Below, piece after piece: positions 38,722 to 48,216 of a stretch of 64,000 nt of DNA. Where the stretch lies: assembly GCF_017353415.1 (NCBI RefSeq), contig NZ_JAFMPX010000009.1, forward strand, positions 35,893-99,892. Direction: 5' to 3'. Within the stretch, counting starts at the first letter, position 1. Each line of letters opens with the position of its first letter. The notes under the pieces were generated by a model. The model was not told the origin of the DNA. It was given only the letters and a program-made list of their open reading frames with translations, and ran no database searches. Position numbers and translations under genes: made by a program. Source of the stretch: Arthrobacter sp. E3. Lineage in GTDB: Bacteria; Actinomycetota; Actinomycetes; Actinomycetales; Micrococcaceae.

Positions 38722-40377
38722 GTGAGGGACATGAATACAGGCATGGACAATGGCGCCAGTGCGAACAAACAGGTCAAACTGCCGGATCTGGTCCCGCTGC
38801 CAGGAAGTGAGCGCGAACCCGCAAGAAATTTTGTGCTCGCCCCGCCCGCAGCAAGGCAGGAGCGTCCCGAGGCACTCCGGGAAGAGCCGCTTGAAGTAAG
38901 TGTGTTCGTACGCCGCAGGAGTGCCGTCCCGGACAGTGCGCTCGCAGGCGGAACAGCCCCCGGCCTGCTGGCCGAGTATGGGGCCAGCAACGAGGACATG
39001 GATCTGGTCAAGGAGACATTGGAAGGCCTTGGCGTCACCATAACAGAGGCCAATGCGGCCAAGCGCAGGTTGCGGGTCCGTGGTCCGGCCGGGCTCCTGG
39101 CCGGCATCTTCGGGACCACGCTGGAACTCGCGGCGGATCCGGGCACCAACAGTTCCGGAACCTACCGGCACAGGACTGGCGGTTTGAGTGTGCCCGCCGC
39201 ACTGGAGGGGGTGGTTACTGCAGTGCTGGGCCTGGATAACAGGGCGCAGGCACGGACTCAGTTTCACATCTCGCCAGCAGCCTCCGCTTCGATAAGTTAC
39301 ACGCCGCCGCAGCTCGGGGTGATCTATGAGTTTCCCGAGGGTGCGGACGGGTCGGGTCAAACCGTGGCGATCATTGAACTTGGCGGCGGGTTTGACCAAG
39401 GCGACTTGGACGCCTACTTTGCCGGTCTTGGCATCACCAGTCCCACCGTCACCGCCGTCAGTGTGGACGGGGCTGTGAATGTACCCGGCCAGGATCCGCA
39501 AGGTGCCGACGGGGAGGTGCTCTTGGACATCCAGGTGGTCGGTGCGTTGGCGCCCGGTGCCGCCATCAAGGTGTACTTTGCCCCTAACACGGATGCCGGT
39601 TTTGCAGACGCAATAGTCCAGGCCACCCACGACACGCCCACACCGGCGGTCATCAGCGTCAGCTGGGGCCAAAGTGAGGATGAGTGGACGGAGCAGGCAC
39701 GCCAAACGATGGACAGCGCCTTTGTGGACGCCGCCCTGCTGGGTGTGTCCGTCACTGTTGCCGCCGGTGACAATGGCAGCGCCGATGCGACCGCTGACGG
39801 GCGAAACCACGCTGATTTTCCGGCCTCCAGTCCACATGCGCTGTCGTGCGGGGGGACACGGCTTTTGGCCAACCCGGCCACCGGGCATGTGTCCTCGGAG
39901 GTGGTGTGGAATGACGCCACCAATTCAGCCACCGGCGGAGGTGTCAGCGACGCTTTTCCACTCCCCACCTGGCAGCAACATGTGAGAGTTTCGGCTGGAA
40001 CAAAGCCGCTCCAAATTCCTACCGGCCGTGGAGTGCCCGACGTGGCAGCAGTAGCCGACCCGCAAACCGGATACCAAGTACGGGTCGACGGCCAGGACAT
40101 GGTCATTGGCGGCACCAGCGCCGTCGCTCCGCTGTGGGCGGCGCTCATTGCTCGCCTGGCCCAATCAGCCGGGCACGGGCTGGGCCTGCTGCACCCGGTC
40201 CTTTACGCCAACGCGGCACCGGGTCAGGCTGCGCCGGGGTTCCGCGACATCACCAATGGAAACAACGGCAGCTACAACGCCACACCCGGTTGGGACGCCT
40301 GCACGGGGCTCGGCGTGCCCAAGGGAGTAGAGCTGGGGAAGTTGTTCACAGGCAACCAAGACGGTGGGCAGGCATAA
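38722..40377 (+). CDS. S53-family (sedolisin/kumamolisin-like) serine peptidase
   Basis: The ~551-residue acid-type peptidase has a pro-domain (~50-185, with LEVSVFVRRR and the pro-peptide fold) and a catalytic domain (~195-545). The catalytic Glu and Asp lie in GADGEVLLDIQVVGALAPG, the oxyanion Asp in VAAGDNGS and the nucleophile Ser in GGTSAVAPLWAAL. The C-terminal calcium loop is DITNGNNGSYNATPGWDACTGLG. Members are normally secreted and active at low pH. No signal peptide is visible at the N-terminus, which is polar (MNTGMDNGASANKQ), so export by a non-classical route or an intracellular role must be considered. The start is uncertain: GTG 38722, ATG 38731 or ATG 38743. It has no operon partner. 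Confidence 0.88.
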   Translation: MRDMNTGMDNGASANKQVKLPDLVPLPGSEREPARNFVLAPPAARQERPEALREEPLEVSVFVRRRSAVPDSALAGGTAPGLLAEYGASNEDMDLVKETLEGLGVTITEANAAKRRLRVRGPAGLLAGIFGTTLELAADPGTNSSGTYRHRTGGLSVPAALEGVVTAVLGLDNRAQARTQFHISPAASASISYTPPQLGVIYEFPEGADGSGQTVAIIELGGGFDQGDLDAYFAGLGITSPTVTAVSVDGAVNVPGQDPQGADGEVLLDIQVVGALAPGAAIKVYFAPNTDAGFADAIVQATHDTPTPAVISVSWGQSEDEWTEQARQTMDSAFVDAALLGVSVTVAAGDNGSADATADGRNHADFPASSPHALSCGGTRLLANPATGHVSSEVVWNDATNSATGGGVSDAFPLPTWQQHVRVSAGTKPLQIPTGRGVPDVAAVADPQTGYQVRVDGQDMVIGGTSAVAPLWAALIARLAQSAGHGLGLLHPVLYANAAPGQAAPGFRDITNGNNGSYNATPGWDACTGLGVPKGVELGKLFTGNQDGGQA

Positions 40378-40426
40378 TAGGCACTGAATAAACATCTGAT
40401 TCACAGCCTGAGGACCCCCTACGCGC

Positions 40427-40924
40427 ATGAGCATTGCAGTTCGAGCCATCACCACAGCAGACTACGACGCCGTTGCGCGAATCACAGCAGACGCCTACCT
40501 TGGCGCCGGGTATTTTGACAGTGTCGAATACCCCTATATGCAAAAGATCATGCGGGTGGGGGAGCGTGCGGCAGCGGCACACATCATCGTGGCCGAGCGT
40601 GAGGGAATGGTCATCGGCTCGGCCACACTGGCAGTCTTCGGTGACGAGTGGGCTGACATCGCCTTGGCCGATGAACTGGAATTCCGTCTTCTGGTGGTGG
40701 ATCCGAAGGTGCAGCGAAGCGGTGCCGGGCGTGCCATGGTGTCCTGGATTTTAGAGAGGGCCCGTGCAGATGCTGGCATTCAAGCAGTCAGCCTCACCAC
40801 CGGGGATGACTGGCAGGCGGCGCACGCACTATACCGCAAGCTTGGCTTCTCGCGGGTTCCTTCGCGCGATTGGCCGATCCCGGAAAATGGCAAGATGCTC
40901 CGCGTCTACCGAATGGCGTTGTAA
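40427..40924 (+). CDS. GNAT-family N-acetyltransferase
   Basis: The 165-residue protein has the GNAT fold that transfers acetyl from acetyl-CoA to an amine. The acetyl-CoA-binding motif A is LLVVDPKVQRSGAGRAMVSWIL (~90-112; the usual Q/RxxGxG/A is QRSGAGRA), followed by VSLTTGDDWQAAHALYRKLGF, the motif B region with the Tyr often acting as general acid. The N-terminus VRAITTADYDAV is the typical first strand. Length is standard. It lies 49 bp after the S53 peptidase gene and could share its transcript. The substrate is unknown. Confidence 0.85.
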   Translation: MSIAVRAITTADYDAVARITADAYLGAGYFDSVEYPYMQKIMRVGERAAAAHIIVAEREGMVIGSATLAVFGDEWADIALADELEFRLLVVDPKVQRSGAGRAMVSWILERARADAGIQAVSLTTGDDWQAAHALYRKLGFSRVPSRDWPIPENGKMLRVYRMAL

Positions 40925-41024
40925 AAGCTGTCGAAGCGGAACCTGGCAGGTAGGGGAGTGCAGCCCGGCACTATGATGGCCACATGCGCACCCCCTCACC
41001 TTTCGATTCCAAGGATCGCCGGCG

Positions 41025-42359
41025 ATGATCAAGAAGCCGCGGAATCCCGAGACTGGGCGGCGGCGTTCCATCAATGCGGTGGTGGACAACATTGCCTTCG
41101 CTTTCAGCGGCCTCGCAGCAGTGTGGCTGGCGTGGCTGGTCCTGTCCGAAGGATTCGTCTGGGGCTGGACCGTGATTTTGTTCTTCGTCCTGTTCTGGGT
41201 GGTTCTGGCCTATTTGGTGCTGCCTCGCCTCCACCGCATTCTGACGTCCATCTACGTTCCGGACTACTTCATTGGCCGGGCCCGGACCAGCGATGGTCTG
41301 CTCGGTGATCCCATCAACCTTGCCATTGTCGGCAGTGAAACCCAGCTGCATGAGGCCATGACCCGGTCCGGCTGGATTCGGGCGGATCCGGTGACTTTTG
41401 CCTCAAGCCGCCGCATCATCACCTCCACCCTCTTCAGGCGAAGCTACGACGAGGCACCGGTCAGCCCGCTGCTGTTGTTTGGCCATCAACAGGACCTCGC
41501 CTACCAGCAGGAAGTGGCGGGCAATCCGGCCAAGCGACACCATGTGCGGTTCTGGCGTTGCCCGGATGGTTGGCTGCTTCCGGGCGGGCATGGGGCCGAC
41601 TGGCTGGCTGCGGGGACCTTTGACCGGGCCGTGGGCTTTTCACTTTTCACCTTGCAGATCACGCACAAGATCGACGCCGACACTGACAGGGAGCGGGACC
41701 ACATCGTGGAAACACTCAAGTCGGGTGGCCCCGGGATCGAGGTGCGGGTGATCGAGGATTTCGCCACCGGCTACCACTCACGCAACGGCGGCGGGGACTC
41801 GATCGAAACCGACGGCAACCTGCCCGTGGTCGACGTCGGACATGTCACCATTGCGGCCGACGGAAACCCACTGGGCCCGAATCTGGCTGCGCGAAGGGCC
41901 GCACTGGCACGCCGGCGCCCCGCATCCACAGCCTTGGGGGTGGTCCAGATGGCCATCCGCGTGGTGGTGGGACTGGTGACGGTGGCCATGATTGTCACGC
42001 AGTGGCCAGGACTTCTCGAAGACGCTGGCGTGTCCCTGACCACTGCGGATGAGCAAATATTGACGGTGGTGCGCATCATCGTCATCGTGGTGGGGGCCGT
42101 GGGTGTGGCCGCCTACCTGCTGCTTGCCATTGGTGTGTTCCGCGGAAGCAACTGGGCCAGGATAGCGTCGATGGCCTACAGTGGCCTGCTCGTGGCCATT
42201 GCAGCATTTGCCTTCTTCAGCGGCGAGTCCACCACACTGACCACCAACGTGTTCGGCCTCCCGCTAGACATTCTGGTGCTGCTTGCCTTGTCCGCCCACA
42301 AGTCCCGGGTGTGGGCGCGCAGGGGCGAAGAACCCGCTCTAAACGCAGGCGGGATTTGA
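41025..42359 (+). CDS. Membrane protein with LssY C-terminal domain
   Basis: The 444-residue protein has two membrane segments near the N-terminus (~25-65), a soluble LssY_C domain (~75-285), and further membrane segments at ~305-330, ~345-375 and ~380-425. The domain is recognised by DPINLAIVGSETQLHEAMTRSGWIRADP, the LLFGHQQDLAYQQE region and HHVRFWRCPDGW. LssY_C occurs attached to PAP2 phosphatases or alone; its biochemical role is not known. AAGGA lies 9 nt before the ATG. It is followed 62 bp later by gatC but has no clear link to it. Confidence 0.78.
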   Translation: MIKKPRNPETGRRRSINAVVDNIAFAFSGLAAVWLAWLVLSEGFVWGWTVILFFVLFWVVLAYLVLPRLHRILTSIYVPDYFIGRARTSDGLLGDPINLAIVGSETQLHEAMTRSGWIRADPVTFASSRRIITSTLFRRSYDEAPVSPLLLFGHQQDLAYQQEVAGNPAKRHHVRFWRCPDGWLLPGGHGADWLAAGTFDRAVGFSLFTLQITHKIDADTDRERDHIVETLKSGGPGIEVRVIEDFATGYHSRNGGGDSIETDGNLPVVDVGHVTIAADGNPLGPNLAARRAALARRRPASTALGVVQMAIRVVVGLVTVAMIVTQWPGLLEDAGVSLTTADEQILTVVRIIVIVVGAVGVAAYLLLAIGVFRGSNWARIASMAYSGLLVAIAAFAFFSGESTTLTTNVFGLPLDILVLLALSAHKSRVWARRGEEPALNAGGI

Positions 42360-42421
42360 CCCTGGCTGAGGCGACTAAGCTAGTAACGACACAAATATTC
42401 TTTTTCATATAGGGGAGATCC

Positions 42422-42718
42422 ATGGCTGCGATCAACCGTGACGAGGTGGCGCATCTGGCGCAACTGGCTCACATCGAGATGAGCGACGACGAACTGGACC
42501 GCATGGCCACTGAACTGGCAGTGATTGTGGATTCGATCAAGAGCGTCAGCGAGGCTGCAGGGGATGACGTTCCCGCCACCTCACACCCGATTCCGCTGAC
42601 GAACGTCATGCGCGAAGATGTGGTGGGCCACGTGCTCACAGTGGAAGAAGCGCTCTCCGGCGCCCCGGATGCCGCCTCCGGCCGTTTCAAGGTGCCCGCA
42701 ATTTTGGAGGAAAGCTAA
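42422..42718 (+). CDS. gatC: Asp-tRNA(Asn)/Glu-tRNA(Gln) amidotransferase subunit C
   Basis: This 98-residue subunit stabilises the GatAB complex, which amidates misacylated Glu-tRNA(Gln) and Asp-tRNA(Asn). The family pattern is seen: INRDEVAHLAQLAHIEMSDDELDRM at the N-terminus and SHPIPLTNVMREDVV in the middle, ending FKVPAILEES. AGGGGAG precedes the ATG. A possible -35 TTGACC at 42356-42361 overlaps the stop of the upstream gene, but a good -10 at proper spacing is not clear. It is first in gatC-gatA-gatB, 3 bp before gatA. Confidence 0.95.
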   Translation: MAAINRDEVAHLAQLAHIEMSDDELDRMATELAVIVDSIKSVSEAAGDDVPATSHPIPLTNVMREDVVGHVLTVEEALSGAPDAASGRFKVPAILEES

Positions 42719-42721
42719 ACC

Positions 42722-44275
42722 ATGACTGCCAACGAACTGATTCGTTCAAGCGCGTCCGCCATGGCCGCCAAGCTGGCCGCCAAGGAGGTGTCCGCCGTCG
42801 AACTGACGCAGGCGCACCTTGACCGTATTGCCGAGGTCGACGGCGGAGCGCGCGGCGTCCACGCATTCCTGCACGTGAACACCGACGAAGCGCTCGCCGT
42901 CGCGGCCGACGTCGATGCTCGCCGCGCTGCCGGGGAAGAGTTGCATGAGCTGGCCGGTGTGCCGATCGCCGTCAAGGACCTGATCGTCACAAAGGGCCAG
43001 CCCACCACGGCTGCCTCCAAGATCCTCGAGGGCTGGATGAGCCCCTACGACGCCACCGTGGTGAAAAAGCTGCGCGCCGCTCGGATGCCGTTGCTGGGCA
43101 AGACGAACCTGGACGAGTTCGCCATGGGTTCCTCCACCGAGCACTCCGCCTACGGCCCCACCCGCAACCCCTGGGACCTTGACCGGATCCCCGGCGGTTC
43201 GGGCGGCGGTTCCGCTGCCGCTGTGGCAGCGTTCGAAGCCCCGCTGGCCTTGGGCACGGATACCGGTGGTTCCATCCGCCAGCCCGGAGCCGTCACGGGA
43301 ACCGTTGGCGTGAAGCCAACGTACGGTGCCGTTTCGCGCTACGGCGCCATCGCCATGGCATCCTCACTGGATCAGATCGGCCCAGTTTCGCGCACCGTTT
43401 TGGACTCCGCATTGCTGCAGGAAGTCATCGGCGGCTACGACCCCCTCGACTCCACGTCACTGACCGACCCCTCCACCGGCCTCGTCGCCGCTGCCCGTGT
43501 GGGCAACGTGAAGGGCATGAAGGTCGGCGTCATCAAGGAACTGCACGGCGAAGGCTTCCAGACCGGCGTTGAAAAACGCTTCAACGAGTCCGTGGAACTG
43601 CTGCGCAGCGCCGGCGCCGAAATCGTCGAGGTCTCCTGCCCGAACTTCCGCTACGCACTCGGTGCCTACTACCTGATCATGCCGTCGGAGGCTTCCTCCA
43701 ACCTGGCCAAATACGACGGCGTCCGCTTCGGCATGCGCACCCTGCCCGCCGAGGGCCCGCTCACCATTGAGCGCGTCATGAGCGCCACCCGCGCCGCCGG
43801 CTTCGGTGACGAGGTCAAGCGCCGCATCATCCTGGGCACCTACGCGCTGAGTGCCGGCTACTACGACGCCTACTACGGCTCGGCCCAGAAGGTGCGCACG
43901 CTGATCCAGAACGACTTCGCCGCGGCCTTCGCACAGGTGGACGTGCTGATTTCCCCGACATCGCCGGTGACGGCGTTCAAGTTGGGCGAGAAGATCCACG
44001 ACCCGCTGTCGATGTACCTGAACGACATTGCCACCATCCCGGCGAACCTGGCCGGCGTGCCCGGGCTGACCCTGCCGGGAGGCTTGGCCGATGAAGACGG
44101 TCTGCCTGTCGGTATCCAGCTGCTGGCACCCGCCCGCGAGGACGCCCGCCTGTACCGTGTGGGAGCCGTGCTGGAATCCCTGTTGGAAGCCCAGTGGGGC
44201 GGTCCTATCCTGGACAAGGCGCCGGCGCTGGCCGAGCTTGTCAAGACCGCTGCTGCAGCCAAGGAGGCTAACTAA
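42722..44275 (+). CDS. gatA: Glutamyl-tRNA(Gln) amidotransferase subunit A
   Basis: The 517-residue amidase subunit releases ammonia from glutamine. The amidase-signature triad is present: Lys in AVKDLIV (~82), the cis-Ser in [10 protein letters not shown] (~162) and the nucleophile Ser in DTGGSIRQP (~186). It is slightly longer than the ~485-residue norm, spread along the chain. AGGAAAG precedes the ATG. The stop overlaps the gatB start (TAATG), which keeps subunits in equal amounts. Confidence 0.97.
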   Translation: MTANELIRSSASAMAAKLAAKEVSAVELTQAHLDRIAEVDGGARGVHAFLHVNTDEALAVAADVDARRAAGEELHELAGVPIAVKDLIVTKGQPTTAASKILEGWMSPYDATVVKKLRAARMPLLGKTNLDEFAMGSSTEHSAYGPTRNPWDLDRIPGGSGGGSAAAVAAFEAPLALGTDTGGSIRQPGAVTGTVGVKPTYGAVSRYGAIAMASSLDQIGPVSRTVLDSALLQEVIGGYDPLDSTSLTDPSTGLVAAARVGNVKGMKVGVIKELHGEGFQTGVEKRFNESVELLRSAGAEIVEVSCPNFRYALGAYYLIMPSEASSNLAKYDGVRFGMRTLPAEGPLTIERVMSATRAAGFGDEVKRRIILGTYALSAGYYDAYYGSAQKVRTLIQNDFAAAFAQVDVLISPTSPVTAFKLGEKIHDPLSMYLNDIATIPANLAGVPGLTLPGGLADEDGLPVGIQLLAPAREDARLYRVGAVLESLLEAQWGGPILDKAPALAELVKTAAAAKEAN

Positions 44276-45783
44276 TGAGCACCGAGACCATTTTGAGCTT
44301 CGAAGAAGCCATGGAAAAGTACGACCCCGTCCTGGGCTTTGAGGTTCACGTTGAGTTGAACACGAAGACGAAGATGTTCTCCTCGGCCCCCAACGTCTTC
44401 GGCGATACGCCCAACTCCAACGTCAACGAAGTGTGCCTGGGCCTGCCCGGAGTGCTGCCGGTGGTGAACAAAAAGGCGGTGGAATCCTCGATCCTGATCG
44501 GGCTGGCGCTGAACTGCAAGATTGCCGAACACTGCACCTTTGCCCGCAAGCAGTACTTCTACCCGGACACTCCGAAGAACTTCCAGACTTCCCAGTACGA
44601 GGACCCGATCTGTTACGACGGCTGGCTGGACATTGAGCTTGAGGACGGCACGGTTTTCCATGTTGAGATCGAGCGCGCCCATATGGAGGAGGACGCCGGA
44701 AAGCTCACCCACATGGGTGGCGCCACCGGCCGCATCCAGGGCGCCGACTTCTCCCTCGTGGACTACAACCGCTCCGGTGTGCCGCTGGTGGAGATCGTCA
44801 CCAAGCCCATCGAAGGCGCCGGTTCACGCGCCCCCGAGCTGGCCAAGGCTTACGTTGCGGCCGTGCGTGAAATTGTGAAGAACCTCGGCGTTTCCGACGC
44901 CAAGATGGAGCGCGGCAACGTCCGTTGCGATGCGAACGTCTCCCTGCGCCCCTACGGTCAGGAAAAGTTTGGCACCCGCACCGAGACGAAGAACGTGAAC
45001 TCCCTGCGCGCCGTCGAGAATGCGGTGAAGTTTGAGATCCAGCGCCACGCTGCCGTTCTCGACTCCGGAGTGAAGATCATCCAGGAAACCCGGCACTGGC
45101 ATGAAGACACGAAGTCGACGACGTCGGGGCGCCCCAAGTCCGACGCCGACGACTACCGCTACTTCCCGGAGCCCGACCTGGTGCCCATCGTGACCACGGC
45201 CGAATGGGTCGAGGAGCTGCGCGCCACCCTACCCGAGCCGCCAGCCGAGCGCCGCAAGCGACTGCAGGCCGACTGGGGCTATTCGGATCTGGAATTCCGC
45301 GATGTGGTCAATGCCGGCCTCATGGGCGAAATCGAGGAAACCATTGCCGCCGGTGCTTCTGCGGCAGCGGCGCGCAAGTGGTGGATGGGCGAGATTGCCC
45401 GCCGCGCCAAGCTGGCCGACGTCGATCCCGCCGCGCTGGGCGTCACGCCCGCCGTCGTGGTGGAGATTGAAAAGCTGATCGCCGCAGGCTCCATCAATGA
45501 CAAGCTGGCTCGCAAGGTGCTGGACGGCGTCCTTGAAGGCGAAGGCACACCGGCAGAAGTCGTGCAGAAGCGCGGGCTGGCCGTGGTGTCCGACGACGGT
45601 GCCCTGCAGAAGGCCATCGATGAAGCCTTGGCGGCCCAGCCCGACGTGGCGGATAAGATCCGTGGCGGCAAGGTTCAGGCCGTGGGAGCCATTGTGGGCG
45701 GCGTCATGAAGGTGACCCGCGGACAGGCCGACGCTGGCCGTGTGCGCGAGTTGATCCTGAAGACGCTCGGCGTGGAGGGCTGA
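44275..45783 (+). CDS. gatB: Aspartyl/glutamyl-tRNA amidotransferase subunit B
   Basis: The 502-residue kinase/tRNA-binding subunit activates the tRNA-bound Glu or Asp with ATP and accepts ammonia from GatA. Markers are GFEVHVELNTKTKMF (~22-36), KQYFYPDTPKNFQTSQY with the phosphate-handling region, FSLVDYNRSGVPLVEIVTKP, and DDYRYFPEPDLVP. The C-terminal YqeY-like tail domain (~410-502) binds the tRNA. The gene is last in the operon and is followed by a strong terminator. Confidence 0.97.
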   Translation: MSTETILSFEEAMEKYDPVLGFEVHVELNTKTKMFSSAPNVFGDTPNSNVNEVCLGLPGVLPVVNKKAVESSILIGLALNCKIAEHCTFARKQYFYPDTPKNFQTSQYEDPICYDGWLDIELEDGTVFHVEIERAHMEEDAGKLTHMGGATGRIQGADFSLVDYNRSGVPLVEIVTKPIEGAGSRAPELAKAYVAAVREIVKNLGVSDAKMERGNVRCDANVSLRPYGQEKFGTRTETKNVNSLRAVENAVKFEIQRHAAVLDSGVKIIQETRHWHEDTKSTTSGRPKSDADDYRYFPEPDLVPIVTTAEWVEELRATLPEPPAERRKRLQADWGYSDLEFRDVVNAGLMGEIEETIAAGASAAAARKWWMGEIARRAKLADVDPAALGVTPAVVVEIEKLIAAGSINDKLARKVLDGVLEGEGTPAEVVQKRGLAVVSDDGALQKAIDEALAAQPDVADKIRGGKVQAVGAIVGGVMKVTRGQADAGRVRELILKTLGVEG

Positions 45784-45803
45784 CACCAGCCCGCTGCGCT
45801 CAG

Positions 45804-45833
45804 GCTTGTAGCGACCCAGCTTGTAGCGACCCA
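45804..45833. repeat. 15-bp tandem duplication after gatB
   Basis: GCTTGTAGCGACCCA occurs twice head to tail (45804-45818, 45819-45833), just before the terminator stem. It looks like a slippage duplication with no coding meaning. Confidence 0.7.
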
Positions 45834-45896
45834 GCCCCCGTTTGTGCTTTCAGTGTCCCGTCCATCGGGCGTCTAAAGCGCAAACGGGGGCTTTTT
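45833..45896 (+). terminator. Rho-independent terminator of gatCAB
   Basis: An 18-bp stem (45833-45850 with 45875-45892, one G-T wobble) whose loop can form a smaller CCCG/CGGG hairpin, followed by five T (45892-45896). Confidence 0.93.
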
Positions 45897-45979
45897 GCTG
45901 CCTGAACAGCCCAAGATGTTCGAATTACCTCCCGAGCCCTGTCCATTTGGCTCAATTCAAAACAATACCCATCAGTAGA

Positions 45980-46023
45980 TTGCAGAAGTGATCTGTGACA
46001 CTTATGTTTGTTAAACCGTTAAC
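45980..46023 (+). promoter_or_regulatory. Promoter with LacI-type operator before the carbohydrate transporter
   Basis: The -35 is TTGCAG (45980-45985), the spacer is 17 bp and the -10 is TATGTT (46003-46008). Overlapping the expected start site is the palindrome GTTAAACCGTTAAC (46010-46023), with a central CG as in LacI-family operators. The LacI-type regulator encoded at 49997 is the natural candidate to bind it. Confidence 0.7.
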
Positions 46024-46097
46024 CGACCAGCTGGCCCAGAACACGGGCCAAGGCGAGGATGTCGGGGGAACACCGTGGAAACGAATCAGGAGAGTCG

Positions 46098-47156
46098 ATG
46101 AGCCAGACCCAACAGGAGCCGGTGAAGCAGCTTCAAGCAGCCGTTGAGCCGACCAGCCAACCGACTGGCCCCACCAAGGCGCCGAGCCGTAAACAGCGCT
46201 CAAAAAAGCCTGCCCATCACGACGGTATTGCAGTCCGCGCAGTCTCGTGGAAGCTCAGGCTGCGCCGTGACAAGCAGATGCTGCTGATGATGATTCCCGG
46301 CGTCATTTTCCTGGCCCTGTTCTTTTACATCCCCATCCTGGGCAACGTCATCGCCTTTCAGGACTACCAGCCGTTCCTGGGCATCACCGGCAGCGACTGG
46401 GTGGGCGTGCAGAACTTCTTCGATCTCTACTTCAACCCGGATTTCTGGGTGGCATTGCGCAACACCATCGTGCTGGCTGTGTGGCAGCTGCTGCTGTTCT
46501 TCCCCGTACCGTTGGGCCTGGCCCTGATTGTCGACTCACTGATCAGTACCAGGATCCGCCGCTGGTTCCAATCACTGGTCTACCTGCCGCACTTCCTGTC
46601 ATGGGTTTTGGTCATCGCCTTGTTCCAGCAGGTGCTGGGCGGGGCGGGACTGGTCAACAACTCACTGCGCGATCTGGGTCTGGACACCATCCCGTTCATG
46701 ACGAACCCGGACACCTTCCCCCTGCTGGCCACCATCCAGCTGGTCTGGAAGGACGCAGGGTGGGCCATGATCATCTTCCTGGCTTCCCTGGCCGCCATTG
46801 ACGGCTCGCTTTACGAAGCAGCCGCTGCGGACGGTGCCGGACGGTGGCGTCGTATGTGGCACATCACGCTTCCGGGCCTGCGCTCCATCATCGTGTTGCT
46901 GCTGATCCTGCGCATTGGCGACATCCTCAGCGTCGGCTTTGAACAGTTCCTCCTCCAGCACGACGCCGTCGGGCCAGGTGCCGCAGAAGTGCTGGATACC
47001 TTCACGTACTTTGCCGGAGTGGTCGGTGGCGGCTGGAGCATGGGCGCTGCCGCAGGACTGGCCAAGGGCGTCGTTGGGGCACTGTTGATCTTTGCCGCCA
47101 ACAAGTTCGCGCACAAAATGGGCGAGCCCGGAATCTTTCAAAAGAAGGTCGGCTAG
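46098..47156 (+). CDS. Carbohydrate ABC transporter permease (LplB/YteP type)
   Basis: The 352-residue inner-membrane permease of the CUT1 family has a long Pro/Lys-rich cytosolic N-terminus (~1-65), then six predicted helices. The EAA motif that contacts the ATPase is YEAAAADGAGRWRRMWHITLPGL (~237-260). AGGAG at 46088-46092 lies 5 nt before the chosen ATG; an upstream in-frame ATG at 46059 is less likely. It forms a pair with the permease at 47199 and the binding protein at 48217. No ATPase gene is present, so a shared MsiK-like ATPase encoded elsewhere must power it. LplB-type systems often take up oligosaccharides such as pectin fragments, but the substrate is unproven. Confidence 0.92.
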   Translation: MSQTQQEPVKQLQAAVEPTSQPTGPTKAPSRKQRSKKPAHHDGIAVRAVSWKLRLRRDKQMLLMMIPGVIFLALFFYIPILGNVIAFQDYQPFLGITGSDWVGVQNFFDLYFNPDFWVALRNTIVLAVWQLLLFFPVPLGLALIVDSLISTRIRRWFQSLVYLPHFLSWVLVIALFQQVLGGAGLVNNSLRDLGLDTIPFMTNPDTFPLLATIQLVWKDAGWAMIIFLASLAAIDGSLYEAAAADGAGRWRRMWHITLPGLRSIIVLLLILRIGDILSVGFEQFLLQHDAVGPGAAEVLDTFTYFAGVVGGGWSMGAAAGLAKGVVGALLIFAANKFAHKMGEPGIFQKKVG

Positions 47157-47198
47157 TTCCCGGCCCCCGCCAGGACTATGCCGCAACAGGAGACAATC

Positions 47199-48137
47199 AT
47201 GACGACGACAATTCATGAACGGCGAACAGCCAAACGCCAGGCCAAGGGCCTGACCTTCAACCCCTCCCGCCCCGTGTGGAAGGAACCGGCTTCGCCGCTC
47301 TATAACGCCATCAAGGCAGTGATCATCGGTGGAATCACCCTTTCCATCGTGCTCCCGATCCTCCTAGTGGTCTCCACGTCCATTGCCGACGATGACCAGC
47401 TCATCGCCGCCGGCGGATTCGTGCTGTGGCCCACGCACCCGACCTTTGCCGCCTACCAGGCGATCTTCAGCGGTGAGTTCATGTTCCGTGCACTGGGTGT
47501 CAGCGCCTTCATCACGGCGGTGGGCACCTTCCTGGCGCTCTTCGTCACGATCACGATGGCCTATGCCACGAGCCGTCCGGTCATGTTCGGCCGTCCTGTG
47601 CTGCTGTTGGTCCTGTTCACCCTGCTCTTTGCCCCTGGGCTGATTCCGATGTTCCTGATGGTCAAGCAGCTGGGCCTGCTGAACTCTGTATGGTCGCTGA
47701 TTCTGCCAGGCACCTTTGCCGCCTTCAACTTCGTGGTGATGCGCTCCTTCTTCATGAACATTCCCGTTGAGCTCATTGAAGCGGCGCGGATCGACGGTGC
47801 CAGCGACTTCATGATCCTGCGCAAGATTGTCCTTCCGCTCTCCAAGGCTGTCATCGCCGTCGTGGGGCTGTTCTATGCGGTGAGTTTTTGGAACGCATTC
47901 TTCAACGCCATGCTGTACATCAACGACCAGACCCTGTACCCGGTACAGCTGGTGCTGCGCAACTATGTGGTCCAGGGCGGCTCCATGGCTGAAGCCATTG
48001 GCGTCACGTCCGCACCGCCGCCGCAGTCAATGCAGATGGCCATTGTGGTAATCGCGCTCCTGCCGATCCTGCTTGTCTATCCCTTCCTTCAAAAGCACTT
48101 CAACAAGGGCGTCATCACCGGCGCCATCAAGGGCTGA
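47199..48137 (+). CDS. Carbohydrate ABC transporter permease (YtcP/AraQ type)
   Basis: The second 312-residue CUT1 permease has six helices. The EAA loop is IEAARIDGASDFMILRKIVLPLS (~190-212). The conserved LAPGLIPMFLMVKQLGLLNSVW region precedes it. AGGAG at 47188-47192 is 6 nt before the ATG at 47199, 42 bp after the first permease. The end NKGVITGAIKG is characteristic of the YtcP subgroup. With its partner it forms the membrane channel for the sugar delivered by the lipoprotein encoded next. Confidence 0.92.
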   Translation: MTTTIHERRTAKRQAKGLTFNPSRPVWKEPASPLYNAIKAVIIGGITLSIVLPILLVVSTSIADDDQLIAAGGFVLWPTHPTFAAYQAIFSGEFMFRALGVSAFITAVGTFLALFVTITMAYATSRPVMFGRPVLLLVLFTLLFAPGLIPMFLMVKQLGLLNSVWSLILPGTFAAFNFVVMRSFFMNIPVELIEAARIDGASDFMILRKIVLPLSKAVIAVVGLFYAVSFWNAFFNAMLYINDQTLYPVQLVLRNYVVQGGSMAEAIGVTSAPPPQSMQMAIVVIALLPILLVYPFLQKHFNKGVITGAIKG

Positions 48138-48216
48138 CCGGCACCAAGTCGAGCAGCAACAGCAACGCAAAAACAAGCTTCATCAACTTTTCATCATCTA
48201 CAGAAATGGGTTCATC

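Noticed and set aside
38542..39888. A 448-codon - strand open frame opposite the S53 peptidase
   Set aside because: The + strand encodes an S53 peptidase with full catalytic motifs; the antisense product is low-complexity and unlike any family.
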